A stretch of DNA of 45,438 nucleotides from DASQVO01 sp035640715 (GCA_035640715.1 DASQVO010000232.1:1-45438); one strand, 5' to 3'. Shown: positions 1-8,090, counted from the first letter of the stretch. Numbers and translations are program-made. Notes: a model not told the origin generated them from the sequence alone.

Positions 1-368
1 TGGAGGTGGCGGGAATCGAACCCGCGTCCTTCAGTGCGTCACCAGGGCTTCTCCGGGCGCAGCCTGCTCTGCTTTTCTCAGCCCCGGCGTTCACGCAGGC
101 AAGGCGCCGACGGGCTCAGTCGCTGTTTGATGTCCCGGCTAGTCCCGCGACCGGGCTAGACGGTGATCCTCCTAGCTGATGCCAGGCACCGGGTCGGAGG
201 CATCCCCGGGCTGACAACCTCTAAACTCGCGTCAGGCCGCGAGAGCGAGGTCAGTGCGCGTAGAGTTGGCACTTATTGGTTTACGGTCATGTGATTAACG
301 AGGTCACAACCGCAACCCTCGGCCCGCTTCCCCTGGATCAACCACCGAAGTCGAAACCGTTCACCCCC
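1..368 (-). ncRNA. ssrA: tmRNA (ssrA), 3' CCA lies outside the window
   Basis: Transfer-messenger RNA, which with SmpB rescues stalled ribosomes and tags the unfinished protein. Read on the minus strand, the 5' end GGGGGTGAACGGTTTCGACT (368 downwards) is the classic tmRNA start. It pairs with the 3' end CACCTCCA at positions 1-8 to form the acceptor stem. The T-arm GGGTTCGATTCCC lies close to the 3' end. The resume codon is GCC and the tag frame (270-232) reads ANSTRTDLALAA then TGA; the LALAA-like end is the protease degron seen across actinobacteria. Length about 368 nt is normal. The partner smpB lies 2.5 kb upstream in the same direction, with only the PBP-like gene between. I see no convincing promoter box just upstream of 368; the 5' end may be made by RNase P. 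Confidence 0.96.
232..270 (-). other. tmRNA tag-peptide reading frame (ANSTRTDLALAA)
   Basis: Short open frame inside tmRNA. Resume codon GCC at 270-268, then AAC TCT ACG CGC ACT GAC CTC GCT CTC GCG GCC, stop TGA at 234-232. The frame is fixed by the hydrophobic ALAA C-terminus and the stop directly after it. Confidence 0.9.
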
Positions 369-832
369 TCTTGAGTTGTCAACCGGGCTCCGCAGGCGGT
401 GACCTGCTTGACCCGACCGTACACCTGTAACGCCGCGGCGCCAAACGAGATTCCCGGGGACATGGGGTACTGCCCGGAAGCGGGCACCCGGCGCGGGCAG
501 GGGAACGACCCCCGTGGGCGCTGGCGGTGGCCAAAACTGCGCCCACGGGGGTCAGCCGGCAGGGTCGGTGCCGGCCAGGATGCACGGGTCTCCCCGGGAT
601 GAGACCCGGTTCCTCTCACAATGACTGGGTCGCAACCCCCAAGCGAACCCCAGTCACCTATTAAGACGCCATAGAGTAGTCGCATGGTTGCTTGAAGTTA
701 CGAAAAGAGATAACAGTTTGGTAACAGAGGATTCTTCCGGGGCGATCGTGGGAAGCGCCGGGCCCTCTCGGGCGCGGCCGGAGCGGGCCAGCTACTCCGA
801 CCGGAGCGAGGCAGCTCCGCGTGACCGCCGGG
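369..832. other. Gene-free spacer between ssrA and the PBP-like gene
   Basis: 464 bp without a gene I can support; the small open frames here look like chance frames in GC-rich DNA. It holds the perfect 15-bp inverted repeat listed at 507-553. It also holds an AT-richer patch at about 660-735, including GTTAC...GTAAC inverted pentamers at 698-726, which could carry the ssrA promoter, but no -35/-10 pair is clear. Confidence 0.6.
507..553 (-). terminator. Perfect 15-bp inverted repeat, probable terminator
   Basis: Arms GACCCCCGTGGGCGC (507-521) and GCGCCCACGGGGGTC (539-553) are perfect reverse complements around a 17-nt loop. There is no T-run on either side, which is common for actinobacterial terminators. 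It lies about 280 bp past the stop of the PBP-like gene and upstream of ssrA, so it most likely separates the ftsEX-smpB-PBP transcript from ssrA. The strand is inferred from this context. Confidence 0.6.
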
Positions 833-2905
833 TCAGTGTGACAGCTGCAGCGCGTTGAGGAACTGCGCGGCGAGCACGGACGCCGACACCTGTGATGACT
901 GATTGGATTCCAGGACCGCGAACGCCACGTTGCCACGGAAGCCGACGAACCAGCTATCCCAAGCGCTGCTCCGGCCGCTTCCGGTCTGCACCAGGCCCGT
1001 CTGGCCATATACCGGCGCACCCTGCACATCCGCGCTCTGGGCCGAGCCGGATGTCACAGCCTTGCGCATCATCTCACGCAGCGAGGTGAGGGCGCCCGCT
1101 GACAACGGCGACTTCCTCGCCACGGACCCGTTGGGCGGGCTGGTTACGAGCACTGGTGAATGTGCGACGCCCGACTGTACTTCGGCGGCGACCATGGCCA
1201 TGGCCAGTGGGCTCACCTGGACGCCCTGGCCGATGGTCTCCGCGGCGAGTTGCCCGTCGCCAGTTGCCGCGGGCACGGAGCCGGAGAAGGACAGCAGCGG
1301 CAGCTGCCAGTTCGCGCCGATGCCGAAGCCGCCCACCACCTGACTGAAGTCACTGCTGGTCAGCCGCCTCGACAGGCCCGCGAACGCCGTGCGGCAGCCC
1401 TGGGCGAAGTCTGTGCTGAACGACGTGTTCCCGCCCAGGCCGGACGCGAGCTGCCCGCCAGTGAACAGCTCGCCGCCGACATTGGTCACGCTGGTACACG
1501 GAATCTCGGTGCCCGCGGAGAATCCCGTCTTCAGCAGGGCGGCGGCCGACACGATCGTGAATGCCATCCCGGGTGGCACGCGCCCGTTGAGCGCGCCGCC
1601 GGCTGGCAGCTTCCCGCCGGGCGCGTCATGCCCCGCGACAGCCAGGATCTTGCCGGTGGACGGCTGCACGGCGACGATCTCCGCTGCCGCGTCAGGCGCG
1701 GCGCCCAGCGCGTCAAGAGCCGCCGACTGGACGCTCCTGCTGATGGTGGTTCGCACCGGCTGGCCTGCCTTGCCCTGCCATTCCCGCAGCACGGAGACCT
1801 GCCGTCCACCACCATCCTCGATCACCACCTCGGTGGTCGGTGAGCCGGCGAGCATCCGCTGGTACGTGGCCTCAAGGCCGGTGAGGCCGACCGTGGTGCC
1901 CGGCTGGTAGGCGGCGCCCTGGGCCCGGAGCACGCTGGAGTTCTCCGTGCCGACCGTTCCGACGATCTCGCTGGCATAGGAGGAGAACAGCCGCTGATGG
2001 GTGCCGTGCACACGCAGGCCCGGGACCCGCGCTAGCCTGGGCGCCAGCTGGGCGTAAGAGCCGGGATCAAGCGAGAGCAGCCTGAGGAACTGCCCCGGCG
2101 GAGCGGCCCGGATCTGGCCAAGCACCTGGGTGGAGTTCAGTCCCGTCACCCTGGCGAGGCCGCTCGCTGTCGCGGCCGGATTGGCAAGGCTTCTCGGCCA
2201 CACCCCGACCTCGTACACCGGCGAGGGCACCTGGAGCGGCTGCCCTTCCGCATTGAGCACCGGCGCCCGCGGCGGGACCTTCGTTACCACGGCGAGCCGT
2301 TCGCCGGGCCCCAGCCGGGGGTTGATGACGCTCGGCGCCCACTCGACCTTCCAGCCGGAGCTCAGCCTGCGCAGCGTGAAGGCTCCGGCGTAGGTCCACT
2401 GACGGCCCTGCGCGCCAAGATTCACCGAAGCGGAGAAGTGAGCCACGGCGGTGTCGCCGTGCTGATCGATGCGGCCCATGGACAGGAACAGGGAGGTCGC
2501 GTTCAGTTGGGTGAACGCGTCCGCGAGGGCGGCTGACACCACCGGCATGGCGCCGGTGGTGTAGGAAGCGGCGTCGCGGTAGTCCTGCTGCTGCCAGGCC
2601 AGCAGGAAGCCCTGCACCGTCGCCTCCGGGGACGGCTCCTGCCCGAAGCCGTCGATGAAGCCCGCGATCACGACCCCGATCGAAACGAGAGCGGCTATCA
2701 GGCGGATTCCCCGTGCGCGCATCGGCAGGCGCCGCGCCTGACGTTGCCTGCGCCCGGGTGCGGCGCTACGGCCCGGAGGCAGGGACCGCTGGCCGGGCAG
2801 CGCGGCTCTCTGGCCAGGGTGCAACGCCCTCCTGGCCAGGTGCCCGCGGCCGATGCGGCTGTCCCGGTCATGGGTGCGGGAAGACACTGCGCTCCTCCCC
2901 GTCAC
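833..2905 (-). CDS. PBP-like transpeptidase with all active-site motifs lost
   Basis: Protein of 690 residues with the layout of a MecA-type class B penicillin-binding protein. It has an Arg-rich cytoplasmic tail, one membrane helix (about 66-83), an NTF2-like domain (about 90-195), a dimerisation domain and a C-terminal transpeptidase domain (about 400-690). The usual PPGSTFK is PPGMAFT, so SxxK becomes M447-A-F-T450. SxN becomes G503-C-R505, and KTG becomes Q635-T-G637. I checked these on the DNA; the frame is clean. Catalysis and beta-lactam acylation therefore look impossible, so a scaffolding or regulatory role in the envelope is inferred. The chosen GTG start overlaps the smpB stop (GTGA), implying translational coupling. 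An ATG at 2722 (MRARGIRL) is an alternative that removes 61 residues. It shares a direction and probably a transcript with ftsE, ftsX and smpB. Confidence 0.85.
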   Translation of the reverse strand: MTGRSAVSSRTHDRDSRIGRGHLARRALHPGQRAALPGQRSLPPGRSAAPGRRQRQARRLPMRARGIRLIAALVSIGVVIAGFIDGFGQEPSPEATVQGFLLAWQQQDYRDAASYTTGAMPVVSAALADAFTQLNATSLFLSMGRIDQHGDTAVAHFSASVNLGAQGRQWTYAGAFTLRRLSSGWKVEWAPSVINPRLGPGERLAVVTKVPPRAPVLNAEGQPLQVPSPVYEVGVWPRSLANPAATASGLARVTGLNSTQVLGQIRAAPPGQFLRLLSLDPGSYAQLAPRLARVPGLRVHGTHQRLFSSYASEIVGTVGTENSSVLRAQGAAYQPGTTVGLTGLEATYQRMLAGSPTTEVVIEDGGGRQVSVLREWQGKAGQPVRTTISRSVQSAALDALGAAPDAAAEIVAVQPSTGKILAVAGHDAPGGKLPAGGALNGRVPPGMAFTIVSAAALLKTGFSAGTEIPCTSVTNVGGELFTGGQLASGLGGNTSFSTDFAQGCRTAFAGLSRRLTSSDFSQVVGGFGIGANWQLPLLSFSGSVPAATGDGQLAAETIGQGVQVSPLAMAMVAAEVQSGVAHSPVLVTSPPNGSVARKSPLSAGALTSLREMMRKAVTSGSAQSADVQGAPVYGQTGLVQTGSGRSSAWDSWFVGFRGNVAFAVLESNQSSQVSASVLAAQFLNALQLSH

Positions 2906-3366
2906 CGTCGCCGCCGGAGAGCACGGTCCACCTCCCTGGCCGCATCCCGACTCGCCAGGTCATGACGCTTGTCGTAGGTCCGCTTACCGCGCGCCAGGCC
3001 AAGCTCTACCTTGGCCTTGCCGTCCTTGAAGTACAGCGAAAGCGGAATCAGCGTCAAGCCCTGCTCAGCGGTCCTGCTGGTCAGTTTCTCGATCTCCTTG
3101 CGGTGCAGCAAGAGCTTCCTGGTCCGCCTCGGCTCATGGTTGGTCCAGGTGCCCTGCACGTACTCGGGAATGTGCACGTTGTGCAGCCACACCTCTCCAT
3201 CAGAGACCTGGCCGAAACCATCCGCCAGCGATGCGCGCCCGGCACGGAGCGATTTCACCTCTGTCCCGGTGAGCACCAGCCCTGCCTCGTAGACGTCCTC
3301 GATCCGGTAGTCGTACCGGGCGCGGCGGTTGCGGGCGATAACCTGGCGCCCCTGCTCCCGAGCCAC
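2902..3366 (-). CDS. smpB: SsrA-binding protein SmpB
   Basis: RNA-binding OB-fold protein of 154 residues that delivers tmRNA to stalled ribosomes. Family motifs are clear: GRQVIARNRRARYDY near the N-terminus, then LTGTEVKSLRAGRASL, and the basic C-terminal tail (GKRTYDKRHDLASRDAAREV) that folds into the mRNA channel. The frame is open upstream to 3453, but GTG at 3366 is chosen because the family starts at this point and AGGAGG lies just upstream. The start is 20 bp after the ftsX stop. The TGA stop overlaps the GTG of the next gene. ssrA, its RNA partner, is encoded nearby in the same orientation. Confidence 0.95.
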   Translation of the reverse strand: MAREQGRQVIARNRRARYDYRIEDVYEAGLVLTGTEVKSLRAGRASLADGFGQVSDGEVWLHNVHIPEYVQGTWTNHEPRRTRKLLLHRKEIEKLTSRTAEQGLTLIPLSLYFKDGKAKVELGLARGKRTYDKRHDLASRDAAREVDRALRRRR

Positions 3367-3386
3367 GTCCCTCCTGTCTGCATATG

Positions 3387-4307
3387 TCACACACGCAGGT
3401 AACGGCGGAGCGTAAGGAACGACGTTGCGCCGCACAGCAGCACGCCCACGCACATCGCGAGAATCACGACCTGGATCAGGTCACTCGCGCTGAGGCCCAC
3501 GTTGAAAGTGAAGTATTGCTGTAGGTTATCCAGCCACAGCGACTTCACGGCAACAAGCAGGCCGGCGGAGATCAGCCAGCCGAGCAGGCCGGCGATGACG
3601 CCCTCCAGCAGGAACGGCAGCTGGATGTAGAAGTTCGACGCGCCGACCAGCCGCATAATGCCGGTTTCCCGGCGCCGGTTGAATGCCGACAGCCGTATCG
3701 TGTTCGCCACCAGCAGGATCGCGGCCACGAGCAGGATCACGGCGATGATCACCACGGCGTTCCGCGCGCCGCCGAGAAGCTTGTAGAACTTGTCCAGGAT
3801 GGACCGCTCGTCGATGACCGAGTCCACGCCGGGCTGGCCGGTCACCGCATTGGCCACGGCGCTGTAGTCGGCCTGAGGGTTCTTGAGCTTCACCCGGAAC
3901 GAGTCCGGTATGTCACCTTGCTGGACGGTCGACACGAACGACGGGCTGTTCGAGAATTCCTGCTTGAATTGCTGGTAGGCCTGCGACTGTGACTGGTAGT
4001 AGACCTTCGCGACCTGCGGCATCGACTCGAGCTCCTGGCGGAGCTGCGCGCGCTGGGCGGCCGTGGCGGCCGTGGCCACACCGCCCCGCATGCACTGGAC
4101 GCTTACGCTCTGCTTGGTGCACAGATAGATGGAGATCTCGACCTTGCCCTGCCAGTAGGTCCGGGTGGCGTCCACCTGCTTGACGAAGAGCAGGCCCGTG
4201 CCCAGCAGGGAGAGGCTGATCGCCACGACCACGATGAGCGCGATCGTCATGGTGAGATTCCGGCGCAGGCCGATCCAGATCTCCTGGAACACGAACTGTG
4301 CACGCAT
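3387..4307 (-). CDS. ftsX: Cell-division ABC transporter permease FtsX
   Basis: Integral membrane partner of FtsE, 306 residues. N-terminal cytoplasmic segment MRAQFVFQEIWIGLRRNLTM, first helix at about 20-42, a large extracytoplasmic domain (about 45-170) with two Cys residues about ten apart (YLCTKQSVSVQC), then three C-terminal helices ending LTLRRYLRV. This is the standard FtsX layout. FtsEX normally activates a peptidoglycan hydrolase through the extracellular domain. No hydrolase gene lies here; the nearest envelope gene is the catalytically dead PBP two genes downstream. ATG start with GAGGG about 10 nt upstream. 67 bp separate it from ftsE. Confidence 0.95.
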   Translation of the reverse strand: MRAQFVFQEIWIGLRRNLTMTIALIVVVAISLSLLGTGLLFVKQVDATRTYWQGKVEISIYLCTKQSVSVQCMRGGVATAATAAQRAQLRQELESMPQVAKVYYQSQSQAYQQFKQEFSNSPSFVSTVQQGDIPDSFRVKLKNPQADYSAVANAVTGQPGVDSVIDERSILDKFYKLLGGARNAVVIIAVILLVAAILLVANTIRLSAFNRRRETGIMRLVGASNFYIQLPFLLEGVIAGLLGWLISAGLLVAVKSLWLDNLQQYFTFNVGLSASDLIQVVILAMCVGVLLCGATSFLTLRRYLRV

Positions 4308-4374
4308 GCTCGATAATCCCTCAAGTCCTCGGTCGTAGCGGTGGTGGCCCCGACGGACGCCAGGCTACGGCACC

Positions 4375-5064
4375 TCAGTAGGCCTGGCCGTACACTCCGC
4401 GAGACTGGTCCCGGACAACCTTGCCGTACTCGAGCTCGATGACGCGCTTGCGCATGGAGTCGACGATCGCGGCGTCGTGCGTGGCCATGACGACGGTCGT
4501 CCCCGTCCTGTTGATGCGGTCGAGGACCTTCATGATGCCGATGGACGTCGCCGGGTCGATGTTTCCCGTCGGCTCATCCGCCAGCAGGAGCATGGGACGG
4601 TTCACGAACGCCCGCGCCATGGCCACTCGCTGCTGCTCGCCACCGGACAGCTCATCCGGCATCCGGTCATGCTTCCCCTCGAGACCGACCAGGTCGATCA
4701 CTTCGGGAACCACCCTGCGGATGAAGCGGCGTGGCTTGCCGATCACCTCGAGCGCGAAGGCCACGTTCTGATAGACGTTCTTGTTCGGCAGCAGGCGGAA
4801 GTCCTGGAACACGCAGCCGATCCGCCGCCGCAGGTGCGGCACACGCCAGTTGGACAGGCGCGCCAGGTCCCGGCCGGCCACCCGGATCCTGCCCTCTGTC
4901 GGGCGTTCCTCCTTCAGGACCAGGCGAAGGAACGTGGACTTGCCCGACCCGGACGGGCCGACGAGGAAGACGAACTCGCCCTTCTCTACCTCGATGTTGA
5001 CGCTCTCCAGGGCGGGACGGCTCTGGCTGGGGTAAATCTTGGTGACACTATCAAAAATGATCAC
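4375..5064 (-). CDS. ftsE: Cell-division ATP-binding protein FtsE
   Basis: ABC ATPase of 229 residues that works with FtsX at the division septum. Walker A GPSGSGKST, Q-loop VFQDFRLL, signature LSGGEQQR, Walker B LLLADEPTGN and the H-loop ATHD are all present. GTG at 5064 (VIIFDSVTKIYPS) is chosen because family proteins begin there (MIxxDxVTKxY). The frame is open to a GTG at 5115, which would add 17 residues without family support. The ribosome-binding site is weak at both. First gene of the leftward ftsE-ftsX-smpB-PBP cluster. Confidence 0.94.
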   Translation of the reverse strand: MIIFDSVTKIYPSQSRPALESVNIEVEKGEFVFLVGPSGSGKSTFLRLVLKEERPTEGRIRVAGRDLARLSNWRVPHLRRRIGCVFQDFRLLPNKNVYQNVAFALEVIGKPRRFIRRVVPEVIDLVGLEGKHDRMPDELSGGEQQRVAMARAFVNRPMLLLADEPTGNIDPATSIGIMKVLDRINRTGTTVVMATHDAAIVDSMRKRVIELEYGKVVRDQSRGVYGQAY

Positions 5065-5492
5065 AGGACCATCACAGCGAAGTCGGGAATGAGGGACGCA
5101 ACGCCTTTTGCTCACGGTTCCGGTCGCGCAGCGGCGCGGCCGGCCGGCACTTGGCCCGACGGTCCGCCGTAGTCGCGGCCATGCCAGGCAACCAGCAGGT
5201 AGCCTGGATTCGTCAAGGGATCAGTGTAGGGGGAAACTAGCGGTGAGAGCCCGATAACTCTCCAAGTGGAAGGCACCCGGATAACTCTCCAAGTGAAAGG
5301 CACCCGGCCGGCCAGAAGGGACGCCGCGGGCGCCGGACTGGACCCGCTTGAGGCCCGCGGGGGCCGTTGCGGCGTTCCGGCGCCGGGGACCCGCCTTCCT
5401 GCTGTGCCTGCTGGCGCGCCCCGTGCGTCAGGCCGAAGGCATGCCGGACAGCACCGTCAAGCGAAGCGCCCGCGAGGAAGGCAGAAAATACT
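5065..5492. other. Divergent intergenic region upstream of ftsE
   Basis: 428 bp between leftward ftsE and the rightward small zinc-ribbon gene. The notable content is the 27-bp tandem repeat at 5254-5307. A possible leftward -10, TACACT (5228-5223), would put the repeats at roughly -38 to -91 from a start site near 5216. The -35 is not convincing. No protein is supported here. Confidence 0.5.
5254..5307. repeat. Tandem 27-bp direct repeat, two copies
   Basis: Two adjoining 27-bp units (5254-5280 and 5281-5307) beginning ATAACTCTCCAAGTG and ending AAGGCACCCGG, with a single G/A difference. They are AT-richer than their surroundings and lie upstream of ftsE. Possible paired binding sites, or a simple local duplication. 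Confidence 0.85.
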
Positions 5493-5678
5493 GTGAGTTG
5501 CGAACACCTGATCTGCGCGCGCTGTGCTGGACCGGTGAGTGAGGGCCGCTGCCCTGCCTGCCGCGCGGCAAAGGCTGAGGTGCACCATTCCCCGTCCGGC
5601 TACGGCCCGCATGTACTGGTCGCCGCAATCCTGCTGCTCACCCTGCTGATTGTCCTGGCGGCCCATGGCTCGCTGTGA
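5493..5678 (+). CDS. Small zinc-ribbon protein with C-terminal membrane helix
   Basis: Predicted 61-residue protein. Residues 3-29 hold two Cys pairs (CEHLICARC and CPAC), a zinc-ribbon-like knuckle. The C-terminal 20 residues (HVLVAAILLLTLLIVLAAHG) form one membrane helix, so the ribbon probably faces the cytoplasm. GTG at 5493 is chosen because the Cys motif follows directly and GAGGAAGG lies about 11 nt upstream; a longer frame to 5367 looks like chance. It converges on prfB with 9 bp between stops. I do not know a function; similar short proteins beside prfB in actinomycetes are my recollection only. Confidence 0.62.
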   Translation: MSCEHLICARCAGPVSEGRCPACRAAKAEVHHSPSGYGPHVLVAAILLLTLLIVLAAHGSL

Positions 5679-5687
5679 TTCGGGGGG

Positions 5688-6806
5688 CTAGTTCTTGTCC
5701 CCGTTCTGGCCGCGCCGCAGCCAGCGGATCTCGGCCTCGATGAAGTCGTCGATCTCCCCGTCAAGCACGGCGGTGGTGTTCCCCGTCTCCATGCCGGTCC
5801 GCACGTCCTTCACGTTCTGGTACGGGTAGAGGACGTAGTTGCGGATCTGGGTGCCCCAGCTCCCCGTGGTCTCACCGCGCAGCGCGGCTAGCTGCGCGGC
5901 CTCCTCCTGGCGCCTGCGCTCAAGCAGTTTGGCCTGCAGGACGGCCATCGCGGACGCGCGGTTCTGGATCTGACTTCGCTCGTTCTGGCAGGACACGACG
6001 ATCCCGGTCGGAAGGTGCGTGATCCGGACCGCCGAGTCGGTCGTGTTGACGCCCTGCCCGCCGGGGCCGCTGGAACGGTAGACGTCGACCCGGATCTCGT
6101 CCTCGTTGACCTCGATGTGGTCGGTCTGCTCCACCACCGGGACGACGTCGACGCCGGCGAAGGAGGTCTGCCGCCTGCCCTGATTGTCGTACTTGGAGAT
6201 CCGCACCATCCGGTGCGTGCCGTGCTCGCCGCGCAGAGTGCCGTAGGCGTAGGGGGCCTTGACCGCGAACGTGGTCGACTTGATGCCGGCTTCCTCCGCG
6301 TAGGAGATGTCGTACACCTCGGTCGGGTAACCGTGCCGCTCGGCCCAGCGCTGGTACATGCGCATCAGGTTCTGCGCGAAGTCGGCGGCGTCGGCGCCGC
6401 CGGCCTGCGCGTTGATCGTGACGAGAGCCTCGCGTTCGTCGTACTCGCCGGACAGCAGGGTCCGGACTTCGAGCTGATCGATCTCCTTCCGCAAGGACGC
6501 GAGGTCCCGCTGCGCCTCGGCGCGGGTCGGCTCGTCGTTCTCGCTCTCGGCAAGTTCGAACATCACCCGGGTGTCGTCCAGCCGCTGCCGCAGGTTCTCC
6601 AGCCTGGCCAGCTCGCCCTCAAGGTAGGAGAGGCGGCGCGTGACCGACTGCGCGTGCTGCTGGTCTCCCCACAGGTCGGGATCGGCGACCTGCTCACGCA
6701 GGCCCGCCGCCTCGGCACGCATGGCGGCGGGATCGAGAACTGCCTCTACGCTAGTGAGCTTCGACGACAGTTCCGAGATCTCATCAGCGGGATCGGTAGC
6801 TGCCAT
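5688..6806 (-). CDS. prfB: Peptide chain release factor 2 with SKY in place of SPF
   Basis: RF2, 372 residues, ends translation at UGA and UAA. The catalytic loop SSGPGGQGVNTTDSAVR is intact (GGQ at 249-251). The stop-codon recognition tripeptide, SPF in canonical RF2 (205-207 in E. coli), reads S204-K205-Y206 within VRISKYDNQGRRQTSF; I verified the codons TCC AAG TAC at 6197-6189. Everything around it is typical actinobacterial RF2. The frame is continuous from ATG, so there is no programmed frameshift. TGA is the commonest stop in this window, so this RF2 must be active on UGA. The start ATG has no strong Shine-Dalgarno. Confidence 0.95.
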   Translation of the reverse strand: MAATDPADEISELSSKLTSVEAVLDPAAMRAEAAGLREQVADPDLWGDQQHAQSVTRRLSYLEGELARLENLRQRLDDTRVMFELAESENDEPTRAEAQRDLASLRKEIDQLEVRTLLSGEYDEREALVTINAQAGGADAADFAQNLMRMYQRWAERHGYPTEVYDISYAEEAGIKSTTFAVKAPYAYGTLRGEHGTHRMVRISKYDNQGRRQTSFAGVDVVPVVEQTDHIEVNEDEIRVDVYRSSGPGGQGVNTTDSAVRITHLPTGIVVSCQNERSQIQNRASAMAVLQAKLLERRRQEEAAQLAALRGETTGSWGTQIRNYVLYPYQNVKDVRTGMETGNTTAVLDGEIDDFIEAEIRWLRRGQNGDKN

Positions 6807-7031
6807 GGCGGACAGCCTATGCGAGCCGGTGCGCTGTAGCGCATGCCGGCATAACGGCGCCGGGAAAGCCGGTATCCTGCCGATCGGGTCCGTCCATCGC
6901 CGGGCCGCCGGATGTCCCGCCCTGTCACTGGCGCCCGCGCCTCACGGGCTGGTGTAAAGAGAAACGGGCGTCAGGCTTCCGCAAGCTGACCGCGAGAGCA
7001 CGACTGCGAGGATAAGGCCGGGCACACGGGC

Positions 7032-8084
7032 ATGTCCCGGATGTCCGGCGGACACGACATGAATGCGACGATGGTCAAGGTTCTTCTCGGCCCACTGGTT
7101 GCCATCGGGCTGCTGCTGTCCATACAGGGCTGCGATACCACCGCTTCAGCCACGGCCTCGGTCACCGGGCCCACCCCGGCGGCCGCGATGCGGGTTTTCA
7201 ATTCCTACGTGACCGCCGAGAAGGTCGCACTCGCCAGCCACGACGAGACGCTCGCGCTCTCGCTTGCGACCGGCGCGGAGTACAGCCTTGTGACGGCCTC
7301 GTTCAGCATCGCGGCCCGCTCCGGCCAGGCCGTACCCGCCGCTGCCTACGGGCGGCCGACGCTCTACGTGCCCCGGCAGACGACGTACCCGCAGTGGTTT
7401 GCTGCCGTCGCGCCGGAGCATCCGGCCGCGGGCGGCCCATCCCGCACCGCCGTGCTGATCTTCGAGCGGGCCAAAGCCGGGTCGGCATGGGCGCTGAGCG
7501 GATCCGTGCTGCTCGGCCGGGGCGCTCCCGCACTCAAGGTGGCGACCAGCGGCAGTGGCTACGCGAGCGCCGTGGCGACCTCGGACCAGGCGCTGAAGGT
7601 CCGGCCGGACGTCGTCGGCGCGATGCATGCGACGATCGTCGACGACGGCCCTACCAGCGAGGCCGCCACGGCTGTCGCCGCCGGGCCGCAGACCACCGGG
7701 CTCTACAGCGCCAACTCCACGGCCGCGCGCCAGGCCGCTGCCCTGCATGAGTCCTACCGGTGGCAGATGGACGGGACGAGCTACCCCGAGTTCGCGCTGC
7801 GCACCACGGACGGCGGCGCGCTGGTGTTCTACACCATGTACCTGAATACGACCACCGAGACGACCAGTAAGCCGTCCGCGCACAGCAAAGCCCCGCTGCC
7901 GACTATCCCCGTTCCGGCCGCGTACCAGGCCCTGCTGAAAGCTAACCAGCCGCCCCTGCACCATCAGCTGACGGCCGACCAAACGCTGCAATTCGTCGCG
8001 CTCGACCCGCCCGGCACTGCGCAGGCCGCCAAGATCCAGGTCATCGGCGCCGGGGGCGGCCCCGCCTACGCGCACGGGTACTGA
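7032..8084 (+). CDS. Putative secreted lipoprotein, function unknown
   Basis: Protein of about 350 residues with a lipoprotein signal: basic/polar start, hydrophobic LLGPLVAIGLLLSI, then lipobox IQGC, so the mature protein begins at Cys and is anchored outside the membrane. The rest is Ala/Thr-rich with few charged clusters. Segments such as FALRTTDGGALVFYTMYL near the C-terminus suggest a beta-rich fold of a type common in uncharacterised actinobacterial lipoproteins. Starts at 7032, 7041 and 7059 are all possible and none has a strong ribosome-binding site; 7059 (MNATMVKVLL) gives the most normal signal peptide. It stands alone, and a hairpin terminator follows its stop. Confidence 0.75.
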   Translation: MSRMSGGHDMNATMVKVLLGPLVAIGLLLSIQGCDTTASATASVTGPTPAAAMRVFNSYVTAEKVALASHDETLALSLATGAEYSLVTASFSIAARSGQAVPAAAYGRPTLYVPRQTTYPQWFAAVAPEHPAAGGPSRTAVLIFERAKAGSAWALSGSVLLGRGAPALKVATSGSGYASAVATSDQALKVRPDVVGAMHATIVDDGPTSEAATAVAAGPQTTGLYSANSTAARQAAALHESYRWQMDGTSYPEFALRTTDGGALVFYTMYLNTTTETTSKPSAHSKAPLPTIPVPAAYQALLKANQPPLHHQLTADQTLQFVALDPPGTAQAAKIQVIGAGGGPAYAHGY

Positions 8085-8090
8085 GTTAGC

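Noticed and set aside
338..685. Open frame of 115 codons on the minus strand upstream of ssrA
   Set aside because: No ribosome-binding site, no recognisable domain, Arg/Pro/Gly-rich composition of a chance frame in GC-rich DNA; it overlaps the tmRNA 5' end and the inverted repeat.
5688..6806. Possible programmed +1 frameshift in prfB
   Set aside because: The frame is open from a well-placed ATG through the stop; no internal TGA near codon 26.
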